NCBI GenBank assembly: GCA_905199445.1
Contig: CAJKGK010000020.1
Coordinates: 1 to 64,000 of the forward strand
DNA length: 64,000 nucleotides
From: an uncultured Lachnospiraceae bacterium
Lineage (GTDB): Bacteria > Bacillota > Clostridia > Lachnospirales > Lachnospiraceae
Direction: 5' to 3'
Made by a program: the position numbers and the translations under genes. How positions within the stretch are numbered: the stretch's first letter is position 1; each line of letters begins with the position of its first letter. Below are positions 24,674-34,290 of the stretch, piece by piece. A model generated the notes under the pieces. It ran no database searches. It saw only the letters and a list, made by a program, of their open reading frames with translations, and had not been told where the DNA came from.

Positions 24674-25609
24674 ATGAAAACAAAAAAGAAAAGAGAAAAA
24701 TTAACCTGGGCCAAATTTAAAACTTTCATTCCTCTTTATCTCATGCTGCTTCCTGGTCTGATTTATTTCTTTATTAATAATTATATGCCCATGACCGGAA
24801 TTATCGTTGCCTTCAAAAAATACAGCAAACGTAAAGGAATTTTTGGCAGTGACTGGTGCGGCCTGGATAACTTTGAATATCTTTTTAAAAATGATGCCGG
24901 AATCATTATACGAAATACACTGCTTTACAATGTTGTTTTCATTATCCTCGGTATGGTCGTGGGCGTAACCCTGGCCATACTGATCACGGATGTTTATTCC
25001 CGTCGGGGCAAAAAGATTTACCAGAGTGCAATCCTGCTTCCGTTTCTGATTTCCATAGTCATTGTCAGCTATATTGTATTTGCTTTCCTCAGTGTGGAAA
25101 ACGGAATGATTAATAACGGGATTTTAAAGCCTTTGGGCCTTGATCCCGTACAATGGTACTCAGAGCCCAAATACTGGCCGTTTATTCTCACCTTTGTCAA
25201 CCTGTGGAAAGGCTGCGGTTATGGTACATTGATTTATATTGCCGGTATTACAGGTATTGATCCGGCCTTTTATGAAGCAGCCCGGCTGGACGGCGCCAGC
25301 CGCTGGCAACAGATCACAAAAATTACCATTCCCTGCCTTATACCGTCACTGATTACAATGACTATGCTCAGCTTAGGGCGTATCTTCTGTTCGGATTTCG
25401 GCCTGTTCTACCAGGTACCCCAAAATTCGGGTGCCCTGTATGATGTCACACAAACCATCGATACCTATGTATATCGGGCATTAATGGCTGCCGGAGGCAT
25501 CGGACGGTCTGCAGCCGCCGGATTTTTCCAGTCCGTTGTGGGATTCGTCCTTGTCATCAGCGCCAACGGTCTGGTTCGGAAAATCAGCCGTGAAAACGCC
25601 ATGTTTTAG
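24674..25609 (+). CDS. ABC sugar permease, LplB/UgpA type (module B)
   Basis: Inner-membrane permease of 311 aa with about six TM helices. The EAA loop that docks the ATPase reads YEAARLDGASRWQQITKITIP (about 207-226), intact. LplB-type features include INNYMPMTGIIVAFKKY after TM1 and a C-terminal RENAMF. It forms a heterodimer with the next gene (17-bp gap) and receives sugar from the lipoprotein just upstream (21-bp gap). No ATPase gene is present in the cluster. Confidence 0.93.
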   Translation: MKTKKKREKLTWAKFKTFIPLYLMLLPGLIYFFINNYMPMTGIIVAFKKYSKRKGIFGSDWCGLDNFEYLFKNDAGIIIRNTLLYNVVFIILGMVVGVTLAILITDVYSRRGKKIYQSAILLPFLISIVIVSYIVFAFLSVENGMINNGILKPLGLDPVQWYSEPKYWPFILTFVNLWKGCGYGTLIYIAGITGIDPAFYEAARLDGASRWQQITKITIPCLIPSLITMTMLSLGRIFCSDFGLFYQVPQNSGALYDVTQTIDTYVYRALMAAGGIGRSAAAGFFQSVVGFVLVISANGLVRKISRENAMF

Positions 25610-25626
25610 GAAAGGAGGTCTAAACA

Positions 25627-26517
25627 ATGATTCATTCAAAATCCAACCGCCGATATCAGTTTATGATTAATGTCATTCTGATTATTGTCACCATCATTAT
25701 GGTTGCACCTATTATTTTACTGTTTATGTCCTCCATTTCCTCGGAAAGATCCCTGCTGGTCTATGGATATTCTTTTGTACCCAAAGAATTCAGCCTGGAG
25801 GCTTATCAGTATATTTTCAGTAACGCCCAGACCATTTTCAGAGCCTATGGAATTACCATTCTTGTGACCATTGTGGGGACTGCCTGCAACCTGATTCTGT
25901 CATCGATGACAGCCTATGCTCTGTCTGTAAGAAAACTGCCCTTCAGAAATGTGATCAGCTTCTATATTTTCTTTACCATGCTGTTTAACGGCGGCCTGGT
26001 GCCGTCATATCTGATGTGGACAAGCATCTTTCATATTAAAAATACAATTTTTGCTCTGATCGTACCCAACTTTATGCTCAGTGCCATGAATGTGATTTTA
26101 ATCCGTACATACTATTCATCCAGTATTCCGGAAGCCTTATATGAAGCCGCAAAAATTGACGGTGCTTCCTACCTTTACATCTTTAAGAAAATCGTTCTCC
26201 CCATGGGAAAACCGATTCTTGTGACCATGGGTCTGTTTTCCGGACTGGGTTACTGGAATGACTGGACCAACGGTCTTTATTATATTAATGATGCCAAATT
26301 ATACAGTATTCAGAATCTGCTCAATAAAATGATCCAGGATATTCAGGCACTTCAGGCCAATGCCTCCGCATCAGCCAGCAGTGCGATTATGCAGATTCCC
26401 ACGGTCAGCGTTCGTATGGCGATTGCGTTTGTTGCACTGGTACCAATCCTTATTATTTATCCGTTTCTTCAGAAATATTTTGCCGAGGGCATTGCCCTGG
26501 GCGCAGTCAAAGGCTAA
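25627..26517 (+). CDS. ABC sugar permease, YtcP/UgpE type (module B)
   Basis: Second permease subunit, 296 aa with about six TM segments and the EAA loop YEAAKIDGASYLYIFKKIVLP (about 179-199). Ends in the common IALGAVKG tail shared with its counterparts in modules C and D. AAAGGAGG precedes the ATG. Pairs with the LplB-like gene upstream. Confidence 0.93.
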   Translation: MIHSKSNRRYQFMINVILIIVTIIMVAPIILLFMSSISSERSLLVYGYSFVPKEFSLEAYQYIFSNAQTIFRAYGITILVTIVGTACNLILSSMTAYALSVRKLPFRNVISFYIFFTMLFNGGLVPSYLMWTSIFHIKNTIFALIVPNFMLSAMNVILIRTYYSSSIPEALYEAAKIDGASYLYIFKKIVLPMGKPILVTMGLFSGLGYWNDWTNGLYYINDAKLYSIQNLLNKMIQDIQALQANASASASSAIMQIPTVSVRMAIAFVALVPILIIYPFLQKYFAEGIALGAVKG

Positions 26518-26567
26518 AAACACTTTTTATTGGATTGGAAAACATATTTTTAGAAAGGATTTTTATT

Positions 26568-27350
26568 ATGGCTAAATTTCAATGTAATGTAATTTCTTAT
26601 GTTTTGCAAAGAACTGTTGATATTACCGTGGTCATTCCAAGTACCACAATCCCTGAATCTATGGATCCGTCACTGACAGCGACGCATGTAGTAAAAGAAA
26701 AATACCCGGTCCTTTATCTGCTTCATGGTTATGGCAACAATCATGCCACCTGGTCCGGATATACCAACGTGGAAATGTTCGCCGAAGAACGCAACATCGC
26801 CGTTGTGATGATTTCCGGCGAAAACAAATTTTACAGGGCAATGCCCAACGGTGATGACTTTTTCAAGTTTGTTTCCGAAGAGGTTCCGGAATTTGTGACC
26901 AATTATTTCCCGATTTCATCCAACCCCCAACACAGTTATATTGCCGGACTCTCCATGGGCGGCTACGGAGCCCTGCTGCACGGTCTGACCCATCCGGAAC
27001 GATTTGCAGCTATCGGCGCCTTTTCTGCAGCTGTTATGCCAATGGGTGACCCTGAAGAAATCAAAGGTCTGACAGACGGGCCTTTGGATGTCTCCTATCT
27101 GGCTAAGCAGGCCGCTGCCGCAAAAACACCGCTGCCTCCACTGTATATATCCTGCGGCGAAGACGATTTCCTTTATAAACTCAACTCGGACTTTAAAGAC
27201 ATGCTTGCAGAAAATCATGTAGATGTCACCTGGGTTTCCCTGCCAGGATATACCCATGAATGGCGGTTCTGGAATCTTCAGGTTGAACAGTTCCTTGACT
27301 GGATTCCACGAACAGACGGCTATGCCACCCAGGGAAAACGAAAAATCTGA
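26568..27350 (+). CDS. Esterase D/tributyrin-esterase-like alpha/beta hydrolase
   Basis: Cytoplasmic serine esterase of 260 aa. Oxyanion loop LLHGYGNNHATW, nucleophile elbow GLSMGGYGALLHGLTHPERF, probable Asp in ISCGEDDFLY and His in PGYTHEWRFWN, all present. The family includes carboxylesterases that release acetate or hydroxycinnamates from sugars. Last gene of module B, 50 bp after the second permease, so it probably acts on imported sugar esters. Start: AGAAAGGAT 7 nt upstream; the ATG 11 codons earlier lacks an SD. Confidence 0.88.
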   Translation: MAKFQCNVISYVLQRTVDITVVIPSTTIPESMDPSLTATHVVKEKYPVLYLLHGYGNNHATWSGYTNVEMFAEERNIAVVMISGENKFYRAMPNGDDFFKFVSEEVPEFVTNYFPISSNPQHSYIAGLSMGGYGALLHGLTHPERFAAIGAFSAAVMPMGDPEEIKGLTDGPLDVSYLAKQAAAAKTPLPPLYISCGEDDFLYKLNSDFKDMLAENHVDVTWVSLPGYTHEWRFWNLQVEQFLDWIPRTDGYATQGKRKI

Positions 27351-27388
27351 TTCTGTAAAATCTGTTTCTGTGATTTGACCTGCAGTCT

Positions 27389-27425
27389 AAAGCAGGGGCC
27401 CCATTCACCGGGGCCCCTGCTTTTT
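27389..27425. terminator. Strong bidirectional terminator
   Basis: A 14-bp perfect, GC-rich hairpin (AAAGCAGGGGCCCC, 7-nt loop, complementary arm) with TTTTT on the plus side and a T-rich flank on the minus side. It ends module B and overlaps the stop codon of the convergent MATE gene. Confidence 0.92.
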
Positions 27426-28770
27426 AATACCCATATTTTTTTCTGTATTTTGCAAAAAATATTCCGGCAGTCATAATCGCCAGAAGTTCGGCCAGCGGAT
27501 TGGCCAGCCAAATTCCCGTAACTCCCAATAAAACAGGAAGAACAAGGAGACAGACCATCATAAACACAAACGATCTGGAAAAGGCTAATACAGCCGACAC
27601 AATGCCATTATTTAAAGCTGTAAACATACCGCTGGCAAAAATATTAAAACCAATAAATAAAAGTGCAATGCTGCATATCCGGTTTCCTGTAACCGCCAGT
27701 GCATAAACAGGATGATCCGGCCGTGTAAAAATACCGACCAAAGGCTGAGTCATCATTTGTGACAGTATAAATGCAGACACAGAGATCACACCAATAATTT
27801 TCAGACTCATCCTTATAATCTGTCTCAATTTTTCCTTGTTATTCTCCCCGTAGTAAAAGCTGATCATCGGAGCCACCCCGTAAGAATACCCACTGAATAA
27901 TGAACTGACAAACATCAGGACATACATAATAATGGTAATCGCAGCAACCCCATCCTCACCAATATATTTAAGCATGGTCCAGTTAAAAATCAATGTTGTA
28001 ATTCCGGTGACAAGCGCTGTGGCCATTTCCGAGCATCCGTTGGTGACGGCTTTTTTCAAAACATCCGGCCGAAGCACCGGCTTTTCAAAATGGATCAGAT
28101 TCTTTTTATTGGCAAAAACAATAAAACCGACAACAGCGGTCACCGAGTAGCCCATACCTGTGGCAATGGCCGCTCCTGCGGTTCCCAGCCCCACAACACT
28201 GATTAACATATAATCCAGAATAATATTGCTGATCCCGCCTGCAACAGAACATATAAAGGATAGATTGGCCTTTCCGGACGCAATCAGATATAATGAAAAA
28301 TTATTCATCAATAAAATAGGAATGGTAAACAGCAAATAGTGGCCCAGGTAATCTTTACAATAATAAAGTACCTGCGGTGAAATATCCATCAAATCAAATA
28401 TAAAGTTCATACATGCATAACCGACGATACACATAACGGCTCCCACCAGAATATTCACAATGATCAGAAAGGTAAAGTCCTGTCTGGCCTCTTTCTCTTT
28501 TTTTTCACCCATCTTCTTCATGATCACAGCACTTCCCCCTGTGGCCAGCATAGTTGAAATTGCCGTCACAACCGAAATAATCGGCGCAGAAAGATTAACA
28601 GCCGACAAGGCATTAGTTCCAATCAGATTGGAGACAAACAGACCGTCAACCATTGTGTAAAAAGCCATAAACAAAGACATGGCAATCGTCGGCAGCGCAA
28701 ATTTCATTATGTTTTTAAATGTTACCGGTTTCTGATAGGCATTTTCTGTCTGCATCATTGATTTTTCCAT
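27424..28770 (-). CDS. MATE-family efflux transporter
   Basis: Twelve-TM MATE exporter, about 448 aa, with PTIAMSLFMAFYTMVDGLFVSNLIGTNAL at the family's first-repeat position (split here only for description) and a C-terminal ILLGVTGIWLANPLAEL segment. It is divergent from a MerR-type activator that probably controls it in response to the exported drug. GGGAGG lies 8 nt before this ATG; the GTG one codon upstream is possible. Only distantly similar to the MATE at 13260. Confidence 0.9.
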   Translation of the reverse strand: MEKSMMQTENAYQKPVTFKNIMKFALPTIAMSLFMAFYTMVDGLFVSNLIGTNALSAVNLSAPIISVVTAISTMLATGGSAVIMKKMGEKKEKEARQDFTFLIIVNILVGAVMCIVGYACMNFIFDLMDISPQVLYYCKDYLGHYLLFTIPILLMNNFSLYLIASGKANLSFICSVAGGISNIILDYMLISVVGLGTAGAAIATGMGYSVTAVVGFIVFANKKNLIHFEKPVLRPDVLKKAVTNGCSEMATALVTGITTLIFNWTMLKYIGEDGVAAITIIMYVLMFVSSLFSGYSYGVAPMISFYYGENNKEKLRQIIRMSLKIIGVISVSAFILSQMMTQPLVGIFTRPDHPVYALAVTGNRICSIALLFIGFNIFASGMFTALNNGIVSAVLAFSRSFVFMMVCLLVLPVLLGVTGIWLANPLAELLAIMTAGIFFAKYRKKYGY

Positions 28771-28835
28771 CACATATTCCTCCCTGATTCAATCTGTTTT
28801 TCTTGTTTTTTTTCATGACATAATTTATCATAATG

Positions 28836-28852
28836 TTTACAGTTAGTGTAAA
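28836..28852. promoter_or_regulatory. Dyad operator between MATE and MerR genes
   Basis: TTTACA-N5-TGTAAA (28836-28841 and 28847-28852) is a perfect 6-bp dyad in the divergent promoter region. TTTACA on the minus strand could serve as the -35 of the MATE promoter. MerR-family sensors bind such dyads within promoters; direct overlap with the -35 is my inference. Confidence 0.55.
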
Positions 28853-28874
28853 GTCAAGCAGGGAGTTGAAAAAA

Positions 28875-29681
28875 ATGAAAAAAAAATCCGATTTACTGAC
28901 AACCGCAGAATTTGCCCGGCTTCATGAGGTGAATAAAAGAACCCTTCACTATTATGATGCCATCGGACTGTTTTCTCCGAACACAAAGGGCGAGAATAAT
29001 TACCGATACTATGATGCCCGTCAGAGTATCGATTTCGAATATATTCGAATGCTTAAAGAACTGAATATGAGTATTGAAGAAATTCGCACCTATATGTGCA
29101 ATCCCAATCCGGAAGACTTTATAAAAATTGTGGATCAAAAAACAAAAGAAATTCAGGCACAGATTCAAAAAATGAAAAAGGCCCTCACTTTACTGAAGGT
29201 CAAAAAGGAACAGCTGAGTCTGTGCAGTCAGATCCGTCATCAGAAAATCCAGATTGTCCGCCGTCCCGAAGAGAAATATCGGGTCATGCCCTTTGACCTG
29301 GACGGCGGCAATCATTTAAAATCACTATTTTCGGCAGCCAAGCAGCGCTGGGGTATTGATCAGTGCCGCATGGGAATCGGCAGCTACATATCTGTGGAAA
29401 AAGCCGCCGCCCAAAAATTTGACCAATATGACGGCATCTTTTCACCGGCACTGTCTTCCCAGCGGTCTGCTGATCTGCTTATACGTCCTCAGGGCACTTA
29501 TCTTTGCGGATATCAGCGGGGCTGCTGGGACGAACTTCCGGATTTGTATGAAGAAATGCTGTCTTATGCAGATCACCATGACCTGACCCTGACCGGATAT
29601 GCCTTTGAATCCGGCATGAACGACTTCGCCATTGCCGATGACAGGGATTACATCACCCAGATTCTCATACAAATTAAATAA
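28875..29681 (+). CDS. MerR-family transcriptional regulator with effector-binding domain
   Basis: Regulator of 268 aa. N-terminal MerR winged HTH (LLTTAEFARLHEVNKRTLHYYDAIGL, then YRYYDARQ), a dimerisation coiled coil (about 78-115, DQKTKEIQAQIQKMKKALTLL), and a C-terminal GyrI-like effector domain in the manner of BmrR/BltR. Likely activates the divergent MATE gene on binding a hydrophobic cation. Start: GGGAG 8 nt upstream. Its last 8 bp overlap the 3' end of the convergent esterase gene. Confidence 0.9.
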   Translation: MKKKSDLLTTAEFARLHEVNKRTLHYYDAIGLFSPNTKGENNYRYYDARQSIDFEYIRMLKELNMSIEEIRTYMCNPNPEDFIKIVDQKTKEIQAQIQKMKKALTLLKVKKEQLSLCSQIRHQKIQIVRRPEEKYRVMPFDLDGGNHLKSLFSAAKQRWGIDQCRMGIGSYISVEKAAAQKFDQYDGIFSPALSSQRSADLLIRPQGTYLCGYQRGCWDELPDLYEEMLSYADHHDLTLTGYAFESGMNDFAIADDRDYITQILIQIK

Positions 29682-30591
29682 AGCCCTTTCCTTCCAGCCA
29701 CTCCGCAGCCAGCATGGCCCATCTGGATGTATGTTTAAAGGAAGGTGAATCTTCACAGGCCCCGTCATAAAGACCGCCGCCGTGCGGTCCTTCCTCAAAG
29801 GTGTGAATTTCGTAAGGTACACCCTTGTTGGCCAGTTCATAGCAGAACATCAGTGCATGACGGGGATCATCCTTATGGGTCTGAAAAACAAACATGGGCG
29901 GGCAGTCCGATTTAATATTGCGAATCACATCCGTCTGACAGGCAATGGCCTGCTGCTGACAATCATACGTGCCAACAGCGCCCCCAATGCCGGTCAACGC
30001 CATTGCTCCATATAAAATCAGTGCCGCATCCGGTCTGGAGGACACCTGCATCAGTGGATCTTCGGCGTCTGGATCCCCATAATCAAAAAGCGTTGCCGTC
30101 AAACCGGAAAGCATACCGCCTGCCGAAAATCCACCGATCGCAATATGATGAGGATCAATACCCAGATCATCCCCGCAAGCCCGAAGCCAACGCACCGCTG
30201 CCAGGCCATCTTTTCCGGCCTCCATACGAATCTCCGGTTTCATGTCCAATCCGGTTGCTGCAGCCTGATCTCCCATATCTGATTCTGTGTGATAATCCAA
30301 AATCGCGGCATTAAGCCCGGCCTGATGAAAATATTCGGCCACAGGTTTTGCTTCATTGGCCGATTTAAACTTAAATCCCCCACCGGCACATACAATAATC
30401 ATCCCTCGTTTTTGCTCATGAACAGGCAGAATCATCAGCTGCGATGTAAAACCACCCGAAGACCGAAGCGGCACGGTCTGCCATCCCGCCTCATGAACCA
30501 GCACAAGCATTTCCTTCCATTTTTTAACCCTGTCCTGAATTAAAAATCCCCAGTCAAAATCTGTGTAATCCGGTTTTTTTGTTTCTTCCAT
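29674..30591 (-). CDS. Alpha/beta hydrolase, acetyl-esterase/BD-FAE-like
   Basis: Cytoplasmic hydrolase of 305 aa without a signal peptide. Oxyanion segment IIVCAGGGFKFKSANEAKPVAE, nucleophile GGFSAGGML (Ser about 154), Asp in FQTHKDDP and His in FEEGPHGGGLYDG. The pattern matches esterases acting on acetylated xylan oligosaccharides or related sugar esters, and the secreted hydrolase at 10217 is related. AAGGGGG precedes the ATG. It stands alone, convergent with the MerR gene. Confidence 0.87.
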   Translation of the reverse strand: MEETKKPDYTDFDWGFLIQDRVKKWKEMLVLVHEAGWQTVPLRSSGGFTSQLMILPVHEQKRGMIIVCAGGGFKFKSANEAKPVAEYFHQAGLNAAILDYHTESDMGDQAAATGLDMKPEIRMEAGKDGLAAVRWLRACGDDLGIDPHHIAIGGFSAGGMLSGLTATLFDYGDPDAEDPLMQVSSRPDAALILYGAMALTGIGGAVGTYDCQQQAIACQTDVIRNIKSDCPPMFVFQTHKDDPRHALMFCYELANKGVPYEIHTFEEGPHGGGLYDGACEDSPSFKHTSRWAMLAAEWLEGKGFI

Positions 30592-30631
30592 TGTTTTTGT
30601 CCCCCTTTAATTAAAAACTAAATCTATTATA

Positions 30632-30682
30632 AATCAAAAAGCAGCGTCCCGCGTAATTTTTTCACGCCCGAACGCTGCTTTT
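30632..30682 (-). terminator. Terminator of module C
   Basis: AAAAGCAGCGT (30637-30647) pairs with ACGCTGCTTTT (30672-30682). On the minus strand the stem is followed by TTTTTGATTT. It lies 26 bp after the last permease. Confidence 0.88.
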
Positions 30683-30707
30683 ATAACAAAATCTTTTGAA
30701 AACCAGA

Positions 30708-31595
30708 TCAGCCTTTGACACCGCCGACGACAATACCTTTGACAAAATATTTCTGGAAGAACGGATAAATACACAAAATAGGCACAACACCAATGACAGC
30801 AATCGCCATACGGATACCTACACTTGGCAAAGCCGCAGCTGCCGAACTCTGCACGGCTGCGCTCTGTCCGCTGGTCAAAAACTGTATATTTGTAATAATG
30901 GTATTTAAAATCGCCTGTATACTGAATAATTTTTCATCGGTAATATAGTAAAGGCTGTTTGTCCAGTCATTCCAGTAACCCAGGCCAACCATCAGTGCAA
31001 TCGTGGCCAGCATTGGCTTTGAAAGCGGCATCACAATTTTAAATAAAATTTTATACTCACCGGCACCGTCAATTCTGGCAGCCTCCACCAGGGCATCCGG
31101 TATACTGGATGTAAAGAAAGAACGCATCATAATAATGTAGAAACCATTCATCAGTAACCCAGGGAAAATCAGAGCCCACAATGTATTTTTTACATGAAAG
31201 GTCTGTGTCCACATCATATAACTGGGCACCAGTCCACCGTTAAACAGCATTGTAAAAAATACGAAAAATGATACGGCATATCTAAAAGGAAGCTCCTTTC
31301 TGGATAGCGGATAAGCAAAAAGAATTGTAAATAAAACACTCATCGTTGTGCCCACCAGTGTAATCAAAATCGTAATTCCATAACCTTTTAAAATCTTAGG
31401 ACCACTCTGAAACAAATAAATATAAGACTCCAGGCTGAATTTTGGCGGAAAGAAATTATACCCCTCCCGTACAAGGGTTGCCTCCTCTGTCAGAGATGAG
31501 GATACCAGCAGCAAAAATGGAGCTACAGCCACGATGACAAGTAAAATAAAAATAATATTCAGAGCAATCTGTCCGCCCTTCTTTTTTGATCCCAT
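30708..31595 (-). CDS. ABC sugar permease, YtcP/UgpE type (module C)
   Basis: Six-TM permease subunit of 295 aa with EAA loop VEAARIDGAGEYKILFKIVMP (about 176-196) and C-terminal IVVGGVKG. AGGAGG precedes the ATG; only 11 bp separate it from the LplB-type partner. It is the last gene of the module; no hydrolase follows, unlike B and D. Confidence 0.93.
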   Translation of the reverse strand: MGSKKKGGQIALNIIFILLVIVAVAPFLLLVSSSLTEEATLVREGYNFFPPKFSLESYIYLFQSGPKILKGYGITILITLVGTTMSVLFTILFAYPLSRKELPFRYAVSFFVFFTMLFNGGLVPSYMMWTQTFHVKNTLWALIFPGLLMNGFYIIMMRSFFTSSIPDALVEAARIDGAGEYKILFKIVMPLSKPMLATIALMVGLGYWNDWTNSLYYITDEKLFSIQAILNTIITNIQFLTSGQSAAVQSSAAAALPSVGIRMAIAVIGVVPILCIYPFFQKYFVKGIVVGGVKG

Positions 31596-31606
31596 CAGCT
31601 CACCTC

Positions 31607-32566
31607 CTAGAATAACGCATTTTCAGAATCAATCTTACGCACAACCAAATTGGCTGTCAGTACAAGGATAAAGCCCATCACCGACTGCAAAAAGCCCGCG
31701 GCCGATGCACGACCCACATCATTGAGCTGAGTCAGCGCCTTATACACAAATACATCGATGGTATCTGTAGCCGAGGATATCAGTCCTGACCGCATCGGCA
31801 CCTGATAGAACAGACCGAAATCCGAATAAAACATACGGCCAATAGCCAGAAGCACCAACGTAATAATGGTGCCTCGAAGCCCTGGAAGGGTTACATGCCA
31901 TACCTGTCTCCATACACCGGCACCGTCCACCCGGGCAGCCTCATACAGGGAGGAATCAATACTGATAACGGTTGCGTAATACATAATACTGGAATAACCA
32001 AAACCTTTCCAAAGATTCACAATGGTCAGAATAAACGGCCAGTACTTGGCCTGGGTATACCAGCTGATGGGCTCCCCGCCAAAGCTTTCGATCATTTTGT
32101 TGATAAAACCATTTTCCTGGCTTAAAAAACCGAAAACAATATAAGAAACAACAACCATAGAAATCAGATAAGGAATCAGAATTAAAGTCTGATATATTTT
32201 TTTATTCATATTTCCTCTCAGGAAATTCAGCATGACGGCCACAGCGACAGCCAGTAAATTGCCAAGAACAATAAATACAAGATTATAAAGAATTGTATTT
32301 CGCATAATAATGAATGCGTCATTGGTCTTAAACAGATATGTAAAATTGCTGAGACCTGCCCACGGGCTCTCCCACATTCCCAAACTGTAGTCAAAGCGCT
32401 TAAAAGCAATGACAAGCCCGGCCATAGGAATATAATTATTAATAATCAGGTAAATGAATCCGGGAATCATCATCGAAAAAAGTGCCAATGTCATTTTTTT
32501 TCGGCCAAGGCCGCCGGTTTTTTTCTTAACAGCAGTCTGGCCGGCTGCGGTTTTTGTTTTTGCCAT
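31607..32566 (-). CDS. ABC sugar permease, LplB/UgpA type (module C)
   Basis: Six-TM permease of 319 aa with a basic cytoplasmic N-terminus, INNYIPMAGLVIAFKRF after TM1, EAA loop YEAARVDGAGVWRQVWHVTLP and C-terminal SENALF. AAAGGAG precedes the ATG. An RNA hairpin sits in the 86-bp gap after the binding-protein gene. Confidence 0.93.
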   Translation of the reverse strand: MAKTKTAAGQTAVKKKTGGLGRKKMTLALFSMMIPGFIYLIINNYIPMAGLVIAFKRFDYSLGMWESPWAGLSNFTYLFKTNDAFIIMRNTILYNLVFIVLGNLLAVAVAVMLNFLRGNMNKKIYQTLILIPYLISMVVVSYIVFGFLSQENGFINKMIESFGGEPISWYTQAKYWPFILTIVNLWKGFGYSSIMYYATVISIDSSLYEAARVDGAGVWRQVWHVTLPGLRGTIITLVLLAIGRMFYSDFGLFYQVPMRSGLISSATDTIDVFVYKALTQLNDVGRASAAGFLQSVMGFILVLTANLVVRKIDSENALF

Positions 32567-32590
32567 AAACCTGTCTGCTCCTTTCTAAAA

Positions 32591-32627
32591 CAGCCGTTTT
32601 CAAAGGGGTAAGCTTTAAAAACGGCTG
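32591..32627 (-). promoter_or_regulatory. Intercistronic hairpin after the module C binding-protein gene
   Basis: CAGCCGTTTT (32591-32600) and AAAACGGCTG (32618-32627) form a 10-bp stem with a 17-nt loop, followed on the minus strand by TTTTAG. It is probably a leaky terminator or 3'-end stabiliser that keeps lipoprotein mRNA more abundant than permease mRNA. A stronger counterpart occurs in module D. Confidence 0.6.
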
Positions 32628-32652
32628 CCTGACGTTAACTTCTAATTTAAAT

Positions 32653-34236
32653 TTATTCGGCGGTTGTTTCTGCTGCGGATTCTGTCTCGGCAGTTGTCTC
32701 TGCTGCATCATCAGCTGCCGAAGCACTGCCCTGGGCTTTCATATATTCATCCAGCTGTCTCTGCTTTTCAGCAATAACATCTGCGATACCTGCAGCTTCC
32801 AGTTCAGCATTGGCCTGCTCAATTGTAGATTCCACATCTACGGCACCAGATAACAGCGGTTTATAATATTTCTGCATGACATTGGCACATGCAGCGTACT
32901 GATCGGTTACCGGTGTAATATCAAAGGCAAAACCAAAGGCCTTGGATTTTAATGTTTCATCGTTAAATTTCAGAAGATCTTCAAAGAAAGTCGGACCGTT
33001 AATATCCAGTGGATAAGCATTACCGGAATACGGTGTTACCCAGTACAGATCAGACATGCCATAGCCTACATCTGCTGCTGTCTTTCCTTCCGGGAAGGAA
33101 ATTGTACCGTCTTCGTTCTTTGTGTAATGTTTACCTTCAATACCATTATTTAACAGAATCGATACATCCTGATCCGTATAAAGGATTTCCATGGCTTTCC
33201 ATGCGGCATCCTTATTCTTGGAGTTGGAGTTAATTCCATAGCACAGTGCAGAATAAGAGTTGGATACAGACCATTTATCAATAATGACTGTGCGGATCAT
33301 ACCATTTAATTTGTTCACGCCGTAGTTGTCAAAACAGGAAATGGCTTTTTTATTGTTAATCATTACCTGCCAGCTTTCGGTATTACTGAGGATATCCTGC
33401 ATGATCATGCCTTCGTTGTACCATTTTCTTGCCCATGTACAAAGTTCCACATAATCATCGGTTTCAAAAAGGTTTTGTACCTCTAAAGTTTGTCCCCGAT
33501 CCGGAAGAACACCAATATAGTTTGTATCTCCGAGACCGTCCCATGTCCACTCACCAATCAGGCATGTGCCGCCCTGAGGTGCCAGTGCATAGCGATCCGG
33601 ATACTTTTCATGCGCCCACTGAAGGAATGCATCCACATCTTCCAGTGTCAGCTGCTGTCCGTCCTCAATACCATACTCAGCTGCAATTTCAGAATCAATA
33701 TTTAACCCAAAATAATTTCCGAAGTTACGAAGATTGGGGATGGCATAAATTTTGCCGTTAATACTTGTTCCTCTAACTTCATCTTCATTCCATACAGACT
33801 TAAACGCCTCTGAAGCGTTGGCATAATAATCCGTCAGATCTGCCATCTGTCCATTTTTAACATAGGTTGCCAGCGGCGTACCGTTAATTGCCAGAATATC
33901 GACTTCATCGCCTGTGAGAAGTAAGTTGGACTGCTGCTGCCAGTTACCAAAAGCAATAAAGGAGATCTCAAAATGAATACCGTATTTTTCCTCTGTAATT
34001 TCATTGATTGCCGCCTCAACAGCTTCCCCGTCCGGCGTATCATAAGCTGTGGGCAGGGCAAAATTTACAGTCTGCACTTCCCCTGAGCTGCCGCCTTCAT
34101 CAGAACTTCCGCCATCTGCACCGCCCCCATTGCCGGATCCGCCATCGCCGTCGGAACCGCCGCCGCAGGCTGCCAGAGAAAATGCCATAGCCCCCATCGC
34201 AAATAATGCTGTTAATTTCTTTAACTTACCTTTCAT
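32653..34236 (-). CDS. Lipoprotein sugar-binding protein of ABC importer (module C)
   Basis: Solute-binding lipoprotein of 527 aa. Signal peptide with lipobox SLAAC (Cys about 23), a striking Gly/Ser/Asp linker of about 30 residues, the family-1 domain, a DUF3502-like end (ITPVTDQYAACANVMQKYY to RQLDEYMK), then an extra Ala/Thr/Glu low-complexity tail of about 25 residues not seen in the other four. Start: GGAGGG 6 nt upstream; the ATG six codons earlier lacks an SD. Confidence 0.92.
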   Translation of the reverse strand: MKGKLKKLTALFAMGAMAFSLAACGGGSDGDGGSGNGGGADGGSSDEGGSSGEVQTVNFALPTAYDTPDGEAVEAAINEITEEKYGIHFEISFIAFGNWQQQSNLLLTGDEVDILAINGTPLATYVKNGQMADLTDYYANASEAFKSVWNEDEVRGTSINGKIYAIPNLRNFGNYFGLNIDSEIAAEYGIEDGQQLTLEDVDAFLQWAHEKYPDRYALAPQGGTCLIGEWTWDGLGDTNYIGVLPDRGQTLEVQNLFETDDYVELCTWARKWYNEGMIMQDILSNTESWQVMINNKKAISCFDNYGVNKLNGMIRTVIIDKWSVSNSYSALCYGINSNSKNKDAAWKAMEILYTDQDVSILLNNGIEGKHYTKNEDGTISFPEGKTAADVGYGMSDLYWVTPYSGNAYPLDINGPTFFEDLLKFNDETLKSKAFGFAFDITPVTDQYAACANVMQKYYKPLLSGAVDVESTIEQANAELEAAGIADVIAEKQRQLDEYMKAQGSASAADDAAETTAETESAAETTAE

Positions 34237-34290
34237 AAAATACCCTCCGTTCATAAAATCTTACGGCATTTAAATTGCCTGAATAACAAC

